A stretch of DNA of 64,000 bases from Brachionus manjavacas (GCA_019054805.1 JAHQIY010000004.1:1364001-1428000), one strand, 5' to 3'. Shown: positions 46,201 to 58,136, counted from the stretch's first letter. Program-made: numbers and translations. The notes: generated from the sequence alone by a model not told the origin.

Positions 46201-49200
46201 ATAGTTTTTTTACTTAAAAAAAATTAGACTTATTGACCAAATTACTGAATAAAAAATAAAATAAAATTAATTGTTAAAATTAAATTTTTACTGATGGAAC
46301 ATTGGTTAAAGTAAAAAATCAGAGTTGGTAAAATTTAAAAGTTAAAAAATTAAAATATATTACCAATTTTTCTGTGATAATTACACCTTGATATATATTT
46401 ATTTGTTATAAACGGAAGAATATTTCTCCTTTAAAAAAATTTTAAAATATTCAAAAGTAAAAATTAGAAATCAACTTACTGTTTTTTATTAAATTTTTTG
46501 AATTCGACGTCATTTTTGATAAAAATTGTATAGTTTAAGACATTTCTAATCAAATGGTCTTCATTTCTTGAATCTTCATGCTCTGTTGGACACCATGCTT
46601 TTATCTTAATTAAAGATTTTAGTTTATTTTTATCTTAGGAAACGTTTTATTTAAATTTTAAAATATCAAAGTATGATTAACTTCTCATGGAACAAAAAAA
46701 CAACATGGAGTCGAGCAATTAATCGACTAATTTAAATTTATTTTGAAAATTTTCATTAGAGTCGACTTATATTTATTTTTTTTAAATAAAAAAAATTTTA
46801 CAAATTTTAGTTTGCCCTTTTATGTGTTTTTTTCTGGAATAAATTTTTTACAATAATTAAATATTTAATACATATGACAACATATTATTATTATTATTAT
46901 TATTTATTCAATAAACACCGCAAGGGTGATGTAAAGAAAATATAAAAAGTATAATAAAATAAAGTAAAGTTTTGTCTTTCTAGATAAAAAAAAAAGAATG
47001 TTTCATATTTTTGTTAGTCACATGATTTAAATGAATTAAAAAAAAATACTAGAAATAATTTTTCAAATTTTGTTTTTCGATCGATTTATGCAAATCTTTA
47101 GTCGGATCAATTTTAGACTATTCTTTTCCTTTCATAAATTCATTTTCAGAAAACAATATCAAAAAAATACAAGCAATTTTTTATTTTTTTTTTTTTGTTA
47201 GTTTTTTTATTTTTTTTTTGGTTTTCTAAAGTTTTGAAAAAAAGAAAATTCAAACAAAAACAAAAGTAGTAAAAAAGAACTTGTTTAATGGCAATTTGGT
47301 AAATATAATTTTTTTTTTTTTTATTGCATTTTTGCTTAGAAATATATTACATTGCCGGTATATAATTATTTCGACAAACAATTTTCGACATGCTAGAATT
47401 AGACAGGTAAGTTTCGACACGTGTTTGTTTAAGAAAATTTTATTTCGACATTACATTAATTTGACAAATAAAAAATTAGACATGTATTAATTAGACAAGA
47501 TTAGACATAATAAAAAAATAATTCATAAAAAAATTAATATTCAATTAATAAATATAAATTATACAAAAAATCAAGTAATTGATTAGAAGAAAAATCAGAA
47601 ATAATTTGATTGATTTGTTCTTCTAGTTTAGCATAAACCGGTTTTTTCCATCTTTTTTATTGATGAAACAATTAAGTTTAAGCTTAAGTTTTCTAATTGA
47701 AGAGTCAATGAATCCATTGGAATATAAAATAAAAAAAAATAAAAAAAAAAAAGTGTGAATATTTGTCGAAACACTACATGTCAAGTTTTTTTTTCTGTCT
47801 AATATATATTTTCTGAAAATAAAAATTTCATGTCAAAGTATTAATTATCTGAAAATTGTTTTGTCGAAATAAACTTGTCAAAATATTATTTGTCGAAAAT
47901 TGTTTGTTGAAGGCAAATCCTACATTGCCGGAAATTAACTTGTCTCATCATATCATCTGATATCATTTAATATCATTTTTTTAATTTTCCTCATTTCAGC
48001 TGATATCAATACAAGAACTCTAAATATTAGCTGATATCAGTTGTTTTAATGGTCAAATGATATCATATGATATGATGTGACAAGTTAATTTCCGGCTCAG
48101 TATTGTATTTGCATAATAAGCCATCCTTGTAATATACAAAAACGGCCATAAAAATATTGTTTAAAGGTTATTAAATTGTTTTAAATACCAAATTTTTTTT
48201 TCTATAATCTTATTATAAAATTTTTATTCAAATAGATTTTTATCTGCTGATTCAGAAAAATATTAATTTTGAACTTGACGTACTTAGTATTTTATCCTAT
48301 ACTTAATTCCTAAACTTATTAAATATTTCAAAGTATTAATTTTAACAATAATAAGTAATTTTGTTAAAATGGCAAAATGAACAGGTGTTTTTCATGTGAA
48401 AAATGCAGAAATTGAATTTGTGGAAATTGTTTGTCAAAGAGTTTTAAACAAAATTAAAATTATTCATTTTATTGTCCAAACTGTAAATAACATTAAAATA
48501 TTTTAAGATCTTTAGACAATTCCTTTTTTTAATTTAATAGTTCAATTTTTGATTTTATAATCTTCTTAAAAATTTTCTTAATTTTTAAACACTTTCTCGT
48601 CATCCAAACAAAAACTACTAACAAATAGGTAAATCACTTAAAAAATCATTTTTTTGACTATAGTGACATGTCGCTAACTCAAACACTAAATTTTGTAAAA
48701 ATCGTCATTTTTAGGCCTTTTTCGACTATAAGGACATGTCGCATTAGTCGAAAAAGGTCAAAATGAAAACCAGTGTTCGATACATAGTGAAATGTCACTA
48801 TAGCCGAATATCCAACTATAGCGACATGTCACTAAAATCGAGCAATTACAACTAAAACAACTTTATTAAAGTAAAAATACTTTGTTTAATTTTAAAATAC
48901 GATTAGTTCAAAATTTTTGAAAAATCAATATAACAACAGACTCTACAACTGTTTTTGAGTTTGGTCAAACCAGAAATTTGGTCTTGTCTTTTTTAGAAGA
49001 AGAATTGGGGCATTGAAGTCGATGATCAATTCTAAGAGTAAAGAATTTATCTTTAGATATTAAAATTAATCGATTGACTGTAAATTAATGCCAAAATAAT
49101 TTTATGTCAAAATCAAAATAAGGAATTCATTGTTATTGTTAAAAATTAAATAAGGAATCGAATGTTATTTGATAATTAAGGAAGTTATTGTTTATTTTTA

Positions 49201-50981
49201 AATTAAGAAAATAATGTCAAGAAAATAATTGTCATTTTAATATATTTTTATTGAGCTTCTATATCTAGCAATTTGATAATTAAAAAACTTTCCGCTTTCT
49301 TTCGGAACAAAATATCTTAAAATAAAGATCGAATTTGTTTTTAAATATAAATTCCTTTGATGACTTGTGATGGGTACATATATTTACCCATTAAATTTTA
49401 CGTAAAACTAGAATAAAATTTACTTAAATTGATAATTGATATTTTTGGAAAAATTCGAATGCAATCCAATAGATTAACTTTTAAACCTCTTCATATTATG
49501 ACATTAAAATCATTTGACAATAATAATAATTTACTTTATATCAATTAATCTTTGAATTAATTTTACTAATTTTCATTTTAATGAAATATGTTTAATATGT
49601 TATGGAGATTAAAAAAAACATTAAAACCATTGATAAAATTAATTTATAAATTTAAATTTATAAACTAATTTTTTGTAAAGTTTATTTTAATTTTTTTTAA
49701 AAAAGGCATTTAAAACAAATTTCAAAATTAAATTCAAAAATTTCAAATAACTTATAAAATGAAAAGATCGATCTTTCCTCACAATTTTTTTGAAACAGAA
49801 AATTCAAAATAAACATTACAAAAAATCAGCATTTGAATTTTTGGATTGAAATGATATTTTGAATTGATCATCAACTTCAGGAAGCCTTTTTTTTAAATTT
49901 GTCAAACAGTTTTTTGTAAAAATATTTAAAAAAATTTAATTTATCTGCATTTTATTATTAATTAACTTTTCAAAATAAAATGAGGTTTTAAAAACTGTTT
50001 CGCTTAACATCTTTGATGTAATCTCACTTAATGAAACAAAATTAGATGAATCTATTCCGTTCTCTTTTATTAATGACTCTAATTACATAAAAACAGGAAT
50101 AGTGATGGATGCAGTCTACTTATTATTTATAAGTTAAAATCTGAAAATTTTTATCTGTTTTTCCTTTGCAGAGTTTGAGGTTATTTCTATTGAACTTCAG
50201 TCAATATCAATTTAGATATACAATGGTAAAGTTTTATGATTTTTTAAAAATTACAAACTTTAAATTAAGGATAATAAAAAAATATTAGTTAAGATCAATA
50301 ATTACTTCACAAACATTTACACCGGGAGTTGTTGAAGAATTAATGCATCGCCCAGTTGGAATCCCTAATAAAAGCTTTGAGCTTATTTCCTTCAGATTTT
50401 AAGAATATTAATTACCATTCCAGCTGTTTGTTGCATCACCGAGATCTAAACAATCTTCATCTGATTGGCATTTGGCTCTTGGTTTAGTAACTTCCTAGAA
50501 AATAAATCACTTTATTTTACCTTTAAATGAAAATACATAATGAAAATGCACTTGCCTCATCACACTGTCCCTGAGACTGCGTGGTCTCGATAAAATTGCT
50601 CATTATAAAAATACTGTTGTACTCGTTAGGCGGAACAACATAGTCGGCAGTGTCTAAAAGCCGATAAGTTTTGTTCGGGTCAAACGAAAACAACTTTTGG
50701 TAATAAAATGGATCATTTTTGTCCATTGATTTATTGATCGATGAGTTCATTGGCACAAACCCTTGTCCCTTGACTTTGGTGGTCACTGAACTAGACACGG
50801 TATCGAATGCTTGATACCCTTTTTTGTAAATGAGCTCCCATCCAATTATGTAAATGAGAAGAATGAACTGAGCCAGTCTGTAGGTTATTCCAACTCTGTG
50901 GGACTTGATGGTTGCTGATCGAACTGTTGAATAAACAAAAAATCCCATAAAGCCACTTTTTAGTTTATCTAATCGAACCAT
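43287..50981 (-). CDS. P2X receptor (ATP-gated cation channel), gene C
   Basis: Seven exons: 50981-50556, 50494-50416, 50364-50306, 46604-46480, 46428-46364, 43858-43773 and 43709-43287. They join in frame to 420 aa. Marks: YSTVR (17-21, TxR site), TM1 about 31-49, KVK (69-71), ten ectodomain cysteines, GFNFRF (319-324), YKAYGLR (K340), GTAGKF into TM2 (about 357-381) and YQKIK (394-398, YxxxK). The usual GxGGKF entry to TM2 is GTAGKF here. Intron 1 (61 bp, 50495-50555) has the classic GC donor GAG|GCAAGT. Other introns are 51, 3701, 51, 2505 and 63 bp. The 3.7-kb intron corresponds in position to the TE-bearing intron of gene B (after the VCE codons) and carries LINE ends, a GACA-motif element and a MITE; the 2.5-kb one carries a LINE and LINE pieces. 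The C-terminus is Thr-rich and unlike A and B. Confidence 0.88.
44100..45236 (+). mobile_element. Chimeric LINE fragment
   Basis: Bases 44110-44190 (FDRVWHEGLLFKLIEK) resemble the RT at 7825-7870, while 44190 onward matches the 28.3-kb LINE: VPQGSVIGPLLFILYINDLP, NMYADDTKIF, then a frame change near 44490, IEATNKANQMLCRIRKSF, a 35-50 base substitution near 44675-44725 (resembling 39995-40020), and LVERRTRGGLIQLYKFMHGI. It ends with TTATCAGCACACTCGCTGGC and (CTA)n. It lies in intron 5 of P2X gene C on the opposite strand. Confidence 0.85.
45237..45416 (+). mobile_element. Fragment of the 39.5-kb LINE family
   Basis: Matches 39607-39790 closely (SNKKWSLNQNTQGNLCKSLV) with no 3' end; it stops at 45416 where a hAT-type end starts. 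Confidence 0.8.
45417..45470 (+). repeat. hAT-type terminus, truncated
   Basis: CAGACTTGTTTTTAAGTCAC followed by AAGTCAAGTCAAGTCAATGA repeats matches the ends of the element at 62754-63163. No opposite end was found. Confidence 0.6.
45968..46060 (-). mobile_element. LINE 3' end
   Basis: CGCCATAAAGGCG hairpin with TCATTGAAAT and an AATAAT tail on the minus strand, matching the end at 2485-2535. No coding part. Confidence 0.5.
46883..46935 (-). mobile_element. LINE 3' end
   Basis: CACCGCAAGGGTG hairpin and an (AAT)n tail on the minus strand. Same design as 45968 and 2485, diverged. Confidence 0.45.
47090..47176 (+). mobile_element. Fragment of the 39.5-kb LINE family
   Basis: Near-identical to 45294-45382 (CKSLVGSILDYSFPFINSF). 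Confidence 0.75.
47350..47937. mobile_element. Non-autonomous DNA element with GACA motif arrays
   Basis: The left arm (47365-47510) carries about nine TTCGACA/TTAGACA/TTTGACA motifs, the right arm (47760-47925) about eight in the opposite sense. The ends share CATTGCCGG at 47350 and 47932, and AACAATTTTCGACA is present in both arms. No coding frame. Subterminal arrays like this are usual transposase-binding sites. Confidence 0.55.
47938..48095. repeat. Palindromic MITE
   Basis: CCGGAAATTAACTTGTC at 47938 pairs with GACAAGTTAATTTCCGG at 48095, and the match continues through CATCATATCAT and TGATATCA words. Arms about 42 bp, few mismatches. Confidence 0.75.
48377..48490 (+). pseudogene. Cysteine-rich zinc-binding relic
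   Basis: Reading 38 codons in one frame: MNRCFSCEKCRN-stop-ICGNCLSKSFKQN-stop-NYSFYCPNCK-stop. The CX2CX4CX2C...CX2C spacing resembles the second half of FYVE- or RING-like zinc modules. Two in-frame stops break it. Host or transposon origin is unclear. Confidence 0.3.
48656..48836 (+). repeat. Array of four ACTATAG-GACATGTC motifs
   Basis: Copies at about 48656, 48723, 48778 and 48814 share the form GACTATAGTGACATGTCGCT with a palindromic GACATGTC core. The second copy is inside perfect 13-bp arms (CCTTTTTCGACTA and its complement). It lies in intron 3 of P2X gene C. Confidence 0.7.
48837..50305. other. Distal part of P2X C intron 3
   Basis: AT-rich; no repeat or frame recognised. Confidence 0.4.
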
Positions 50982-52264
50982 GTTTTTGCATTTAATCTGA
51001 TTCTGTGAGCCTATTTATCTAATTAATAAAACAAACTTATATTTAATTGTTTGAATTCTCTTCCCTAAGGGTTGTATTTAATTTTCCATTTCTAATCGAT
51101 TATAACAAGTTAGAATTGATTTTAAAGTAATAATGATCTATGTATCTGGATTAGTAAAATTGTGCAATACTTAAAAAAAATATGTTTAATACAACAAGAG
51201 TAAAAAATAGATCTTATCATTTTCTTTGAAACAAAAAATTTTACTGGAAAAAAATGTGGCTAAAATTTATAATTTAAATTTGGGTTTTTTTAAAAAATGT
51301 TTTTGAAAATTCTATTGAGATCATATTTAAGAGATTTTGTTTATTTTGATTTTAAATAAAATGAATACAAATATTTATTTGATTTTTTTTTAAATTTTAA
51401 ATGAAGTAGTTCAAAATTCAAATTTTGAAAATGTTTTCATTTAAAAAAATTAATTTTCCTTTCTTAATTTTGGCAGCCTTGCAACATTTGGAATTATCGT
51501 TGTTATAAAATAATAATAAATTAAATAAATTCTCCTTTAGACCAGCTGAAAAAAAGAATTTTCGAACATCTTTATACTATCTAAAAATTTGGAGAGAATT
51601 TAGGAGAGCTTATATTTTTTAATTAATAAATTAATAATTTTTTTTTTTTGATTAATAAATAAATACAGTGAAAATATTTTTTTTTAATTTTTGAATCTAA
51701 CATATTAAAAAGTTTAGGGTTTCATTACAAAAAAAATCATAACTGTGCAATCATTAAGACTTAAATTTTTCTATAAATTCAATCTTTTGAAATTAAAAAA
51801 AAAGTCATTTAAATTTTTTTTCTAATAATTTAAAGGATAATTTTACTATAATGAAATATTATCGCATTATAGATTACTAAATTTTTTCTTATATTCCTAT
51901 TTTCATTTTCTTTAAATACTATTCTTCTTTAAAAAAAAATATTTTCTTTAAGATTTTGGAGAAGGTTTTTCTGTCGAAAAGCATCCATTCTTGAAAGTAA
52001 TTTTTTAATTATTTTTTATAATATAAAATTATTTTAGCTTTTATGAATATAACGTTTTTTGCCATCGATTTTTACCCAAGAAATAATTCTAGCATTATTT
52101 ATATGAATTTCCTCTTATTTAATGCTTTTAATTATTTGGAAATTGCTCATGGGATGATTTTCGATAAAGGCTTTTTAGCGCAAATTTATTTAAAAAAATG
52201 AAGATGTTTTTTTTTGAATGTCTATTAAAATAGACTGTTTATATGTAATAGTAATAATTGTCCC
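50982..52264. other. Upstream region of P2X gene C
   Basis: AT-rich. No promoter element can be singled out. Confidence 0.35.
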
Positions 52265-52375
52265 ATTTTTATCCTAGTGGATAATGGAAGGCGCTCATCA
52301 CCTTTTCAAGAACCTTTTTGAGCAAAGGCTTAGATTTTATTACTTTTCTAATAAATAAATAAATTGATAAAAATG
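52265..52375 (+). mobile_element. SINE-like 3' segment
   Basis: ATCCTAGTGG, CCTTTTCAAG and CCTTTTTGAGCAA match 19170-19213. Here it ends in AATAAATAAATAAATTG. Confidence 0.45.
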
Positions 52376-52559
52376 AAAAACAAAGACAACAAAAAAAAAG
52401 ATATATTTTAATTAGTCCGAAAATGGTCAATTAAAAATTCATATCTTCTCTTTTTTTCTCGTCCCGTTTATCAAATTTACTCTTCGATTGTCCATTTATA
52501 ATATCTCCAGTTTTCTCTCTTTGGAGAATGTTTAACACTAAAAATTATTATTTTAAAAA

Positions 52560-53450
52560 ATAAATTTGGTTTAATTTTTTGTGTTTGAATTACAGAATGT
52601 ATAAAGTTGAAAAAACATTAAAAAAAGTGCGATGTTTCATAAACTTTTTTCACTTTCAAAAAAAAATAATTTAAAGTTAAAATTGCAAGCATTTTCATTT
52701 TTGAAATTAAACTCTTTGGTGAAATAGAATTAATGTGTTTAATTTTTGTTTGGAAATTTTTAATAAATATTGAAAATTCCTTTTTAACTTTTAAACAATT
52801 CATTTATTTATTTTATTCAATTATTTATGGTCTAACCGGTTAGGTGAATCACTTATTATCCGAACAATTCTTGTTCTCAGATTTTGTGAACCAACGGGTG
52901 AACCATAATTCTTTGCACAATATTCAAAATGAAAAAAAATATGAAACGAAAAAAGGAAAATCTTGAAACTTTGTGAACTTAAAGATTATTATGTGTTGTG
53001 CATAAAATCATAGTTTGTTAAATTTTTGAATTGTTTCTATGACTAAGGCAGTGAACAAATTGATAAAGCTATTTAATAGAATGCCTAATTGTCGAAACTG
53101 TTATAAAAATAAGTCAATAATTATTTGATATTTGATAACAATCAATGTCTCCTTAACTTTCATTTTTTTAGCTTATTTACTTTATAATGATTTTTTTATC
53201 TCATTTTATTAACTTTAATTTTATTTTTTATTTTGATTTTGATTTTTTTTTAATTTATTCTGAAGGAGCCATAGCTCGGTACAGAAAACAAATAAATAAA
53301 ATAAATAATCTGATCTGGTTGACTTGGTATTTCTCTTTCAACAATTTCAAATACCAAATGCGCTCTCTACTTAAATCTTTGCCTTTCAGCATAAAACAAT
53401 AAAAATTAAAGAAAATTAAAATTAATTTTTCACCCTTTAAGTGTTTTTTT
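52560..53450 (+). repeat. Repeat module copy (three parts)
   Basis: Part 1, 52565-52720 (GTGTTTGAATTACA, GCAAGCATTTTCAT), part 2, 52830-52910 (GGTTAGGTGAATC...CAATTCTTGTTCTCAG) and part 3, 53310-53450 (GACTTGGTATTTCTCTTTCA). The parts recur at 13.8-14.4 kb and, inverted, at 55650, 55230 and 54990. A LINE 3' end is inserted at 53155-53305. Confidence 0.6.
53155..53305 (+). mobile_element. 3' end of the 39.5-kb LINE family
   Basis: Matches 40090-40225, including GGAGCCATAGCTCGGTACAG and AAATAAATAAA. No coding part is kept. Confidence 0.8.
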
Positions 53451-54208
53451 TTTGTTTGTTGCTAAAACTGACCATTTTTTTTCACTAAATGAATGAAATT
53501 GAATTATTAAATAACAAAAATTTATAAAAAGTATTGTGATCGATAAAAACGGATATTCATGTTTGTGTTATCCGTCAAAAATTGATTTTTTTAGATTTAA
53601 ATGAATTAAAAACTAAATTAATTTTGAAATTTATGTACTAAAGTGGTACCAGGTGTTCGAAAAAAAATATAATGCTTTGATAAATTTTATTCTGACTGTA
53701 AATTATTATAATCCTTCAAGCCTGCTTTGGACTGTTAATTAACAGAAAAATTTTAGCTAAAACTAAAAATTTTAAAAGCCGAAACAATAATTTATTTTAT
53801 TAACAAAAAATTAAACAAAATAAAATCAAAAAAAACTTTTTTTCATGCTGAAATTTTAATAACAAATTCTAAGTGGATTGTCGGACAGAATTTCCTGAAT
53901 TCCTGAATTTCCTGAAAAAAACATATCACATTTAAACCCAAGATGCCCATTCAAACTCCTAAAATTTGTCCTTTTTTTAACAGGACAGAATAAGAGCTAT
54001 TATTCTTTATCAAAATTAGTGTTGGGCGGCCGGTCCAAAATACGGCCAGAATAAAAATTATCAACCTGATGTGGATTAGAACCCTTCCCTTTTTTTAGCA
54101 AAAAAATTTTATTTTTTTACAAGAACCATATTAAAGAATGTTTTATTTAACCAATAAAGCATGAAAGTGGTTCTATTGGAATTTAGTCTTGTATTTATTA
54201 GCTATTAT
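53451..54208. other. AT-rich spacer
   Basis: At 54021 TAGTGTTGGGCGGCCGGTCC looks like a hAT end; its GC-rich words recur inverted near 62930-62955. No gene. Confidence 0.4.
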
Positions 54209-55722
54209 TAGTGATGGGTCTTAAATTAACTAATTTAGTTTAGTCGGCTAAAATTAAGGCGACTAAAAATAAGTTTACTAAATTTTAGATACCTGGGAAA
54301 AAAATAAAAATTTTAGAAAAAATTTATTTAACTTTTTTTTATGGATTTTTATTAATATTAATGAAGAAAAAATACATGCAATCAAATTACAAAAAAAAAC
54401 AATGCTGATTTCTTTAAAGTTCAAGTCTATGTTATAAATATTATTTTGTAAAAATTTTCCCATAATAATTGAATTTAAAAATGGTTTAACATTTTGTGTT
54501 TGAATTACAAAATGTATCCAATGTTGAAATAACATTGAAAAAGTGCGATGTTTCAAATATTATTTTCAGTTTCAAATAAAAAATAATTTTAAGTTAATAT
54601 TGCAAGCATGAAAAACTTGATGTTTTTTTATGAATTTTGACTTTAGGTTTGTGATATGATGATCCTTAAGATAATATTTGTAGTTTAAAAAACTATCTAC
54701 GCTCTGTTTTCCATTTTTTATCAATTGAGTTTTTGTTAAAAAGCACCAAACGAAAGTAAATTATCACTTATGTCAAAATTTTATAAGAAGAAAACAAAGT
54801 TTTTCGTGTCTAGTCCGTTAGATAAACTATGGTTCACCTGTTACTGGAACGATTCTTGTTTTCAGGTTTTATGAACTATCAGTTCACCTAATTTATGCTG
54901 AAAGGCAAAGATTTAAGAAGAGAGCGCATTTAGGTATTTGGGATTATGGAAAGAGTAATACCAAGTCAACCAGATCATAGCTAATGCTATTTCAAAAGCT
55001 CCTCCAAAAAAAATAAATAAAAAACTATTGACTAATTTTTATATCAGTTTCGAGAATAAGGCATTCTATTAAATTTTGAGCTTTATTCAATTTGTTCGCA
55101 TAATCTAAAACTCTTTCGTCTTATTCTATTTTGAACAAAAAAATTGGGTGAACCAATAGTTCACAAAACCTGAGAACAAGAATTTTTCGGATAATAGGTG
55201 AACTATGGTTCACCTAACCAACTAGATCCAGTTTTTTAATGATTGAATACAAAATTTAATCAAAATGAATTATTTATCTATTTTTTTTCTTTTTAATGCT
55301 CATTTTTATTTTTTTTTTATTTATTTAATTTTATATTAATCAACTATATTTTTATTTTTTTCATCTGTTTCTAGTCTGAATGAGCATTTTCTCGGGAAAA
55401 AATAAATAAATGAATTATTTAAAAATTTAAAAAGAATTTTCTAATTTTTTTCAGATTTTAAAATAAAAATTAAACTCATTCTATTTCACCAAAGAGTTTA
55501 ATTTCAAATATGAAAATGCTTGCAATTTTAACTTAAAAATATTTTTTTATTTGAGACTGAAAAAATAATTTAAAACTTCGCCTTTTTTAATGTTATTTCA
55601 ACATTGAATACATTTTGTAATTCAAACACAAAAAATTAAACCAAATTAAACTTTAGTTATTAATTAAAGTTAAGTTGACCAAAATTTAGTTAACTAAACT
55701 AAAGAGAAAACTCCCATCACTA
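54209..55722. mobile_element. Non-autonomous hAT element
   Basis: TAGTGATGGG at 54209-54218 and CCCATCACTA at 55713-55722 are matching ends. Flanks GCTATTAT and GCTATTAC are an 8-bp target duplication with one change. The interior has module parts 1 and 2 direct (54485-54620, 54805-54890) and 3, 2, 1 inverted (54895-55655), so it is largely palindromic. No transposase. Confidence 0.75.
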
Positions 55723-58136
55723 GCTATTACAGCCTTTGAATTTTTTTCTTTCTCAAAGATATGTTGATATTTTAGGAAATAACTTACTTCTATCAATAGA
55801 TATGCTAATAGAAAGTGAGGCTTTCAAATGCCAAAGAGACAGTGTCCCTACCATCGAGTCAGATAAGTGAACGAACGATTCCAGAAGCAAAATATTGAAG
55901 TCCCTGAAAAAAAGTTCCGATCATAATTTTATTGAAAATTTATGGACTTGAAAATTTTTTAAAAAGTTTTAAAAAAGGTTTAAATTGAAGAACTTTAGTT
56001 CTTTGAACACAGTACAAGTCTCAGTAGTATCTAATCTTTTTTTAATGTTCTAATTTATTTAAAAAAGTTTAACAGGAAAAAAAATTTAGATATATTTTTA
56101 GGGCAACTTGAAGTACATGATCAAAACTTAATAGATTAAAATCTAAATAAAATTGACGAAAAAAGCTTATTTAAAATACTTTTTAATTAAACACAAAATT
56201 TTTATTATTTTAGTTAAATAAAAAAAATTTTTTTTTTCAATCAATCTTTAAATGATTTTTTAAAAATATTTATTTGAAAATTTTAAAGACAAATTTAAAA
56301 TCCACATTAAAGCATCCAAATTATGGCTTTAAATGATGTTTTAATATTAATTAATTATTAATTACAGCGAAACAAAGTTAAATTTCTATTGCAAAATTTC
56401 AAAATATTGATTTTATTTTCTATTGCAAAATTTCAAAATATTTTGATTTTATTTAACTTCAGATAAAGATTCATATAATTTTCTTCCTTATTAAAGATTA
56501 AACAAATCATGTTTAATAAAGTTTAAAAATTTAGTACTTAAAAAATTGATAAAAAATACCTTTTTTTTAAATCAAAAATTAAAAATTTTGATCTGAAATT
56601 TACATCTGATCATAAACTTCAATTTGGCGAATTTTTAGCTTAAACATAAAATATTTTAGTCTATTAAGCCTACTTGTTCACTTTTTTTAATTCTATTTAA
56701 TTAAAAACTATACAATGTCATAAACTGTGATATCCTCTAAGTTTACATGAAAAGAAAATACTTATTTGGAATATAGAAAATAAATTTAATTCAAAACAGG
56801 AAAAAGAGCTCTTTTTATTTTTTCGCAAAAGTTTTCTATCCAAACTGCTAAAAATATTAAAAATGCAAAATTAAAAAAAAAAAATTATTTAAATTTTTAA
56901 AAGACAGTCAAGTAGCTATTTCAAAATTTCTTCCCAAAAATCCTGGAAAATAATAAACTAAATTATTAAATTAATATGTCAATCTATTAGATCGATTATT
57001 AAAAATATACCAAATTAAATTAAATTAAATTATTATTGTTAAATTAACATAAAAAGTTTTATGTTAGAAAAATCGTCCTACTTGAAATTTTTTTGAAGTC
57101 AAATATACAAGTTACTTGACCAGTCAGTTTATTAAATTAAAATATATCAAACTTACTGTTGTGTGCATTTTGCTATTTTTAGAATCATGATGGATTTTTA
57201 ATTGATGTTTCCCCCATTTCCCTTTGAGCTTAGTGTTATTTTCCCTTCTAAATTGAAACAATTACATTTGGTTGCATCAGTCGCAAGAGAAAATAAAAGT
57301 ATTAATCTAATATTTGTTTACGAGATTTAATACAATCATAAGTGAAATTCAAAAATTGTTTGTTTAAAAGTTTAATATTTTGATATACTCATATTTTTTT
57401 TATAGAAAACTCATAAATTAGCTCATAGAAATTTGTTTCTCATTTTTCAATTGTTCAATAATCAAGCCAACAAATGGTTTAATATCGATTTTTGTAATTT
57501 TGTTTGAAGAGATAACAAGAAACTTTTTATTTAAAATCGCTATAGCTTGTACTTGTGCAAATTAAAAAAGCTAAGACTTTTTAATTTAAACATTAATTTC
57601 CTTTTTGGCAAGACTGCTTTTTTGTTACTTCCTCAATTGTTTTAATATTTTCTAAATACCTTCATTGGAACAATTGCTTGAAATTTACCTTTTAAATTGC
57701 TTTCCTGCAGCAAAAATGCATTTTAGATCAAGACTTTTAAAAAAGCTTTTTAATTAAAAATAATTTTTTTTTGTCTCTATTAGTTTTTATTTGAAATTTA
57801 TTATCTACTATTCTCTGAAGATTTAAGAAATAAAATTAATTCTTTGGAATAAATAAGTAAAATTCATAAATATCATGAAATCGGATAATTAGTCTTTTTT
57901 TAGGAATTTACTCATTTATTTACTAATTAAACTCAAATTTCAAATTTTTATTTTTTTTTAAATAATCAATTTGTTATTTATGTAGCAACCTGAAATGAAA
58001 CAGACTTATGTTATGTTCTCTCTGGGCCTTTATGCAAATTTCTTTTCTGCAGTTACTTTTTTGGTTTGTGTTTTCATAAAGTCTTCAAAAAATCTCGGCA
58101 GTGTAAACCGCATGTATGAACCCCTTTTATTAAAAA
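55723..58136. other. AT-rich spacer
   Basis: No frame, repeat or RNA gene recognised. Confidence 0.4.

Noticed and set aside
48656-48836. p53-type response elements (RRRCATGYYY)
   Set aside because: The GACATGTC cores resemble half-sites, but the outer positions do not fit consistently, so I keep only the repeat description.
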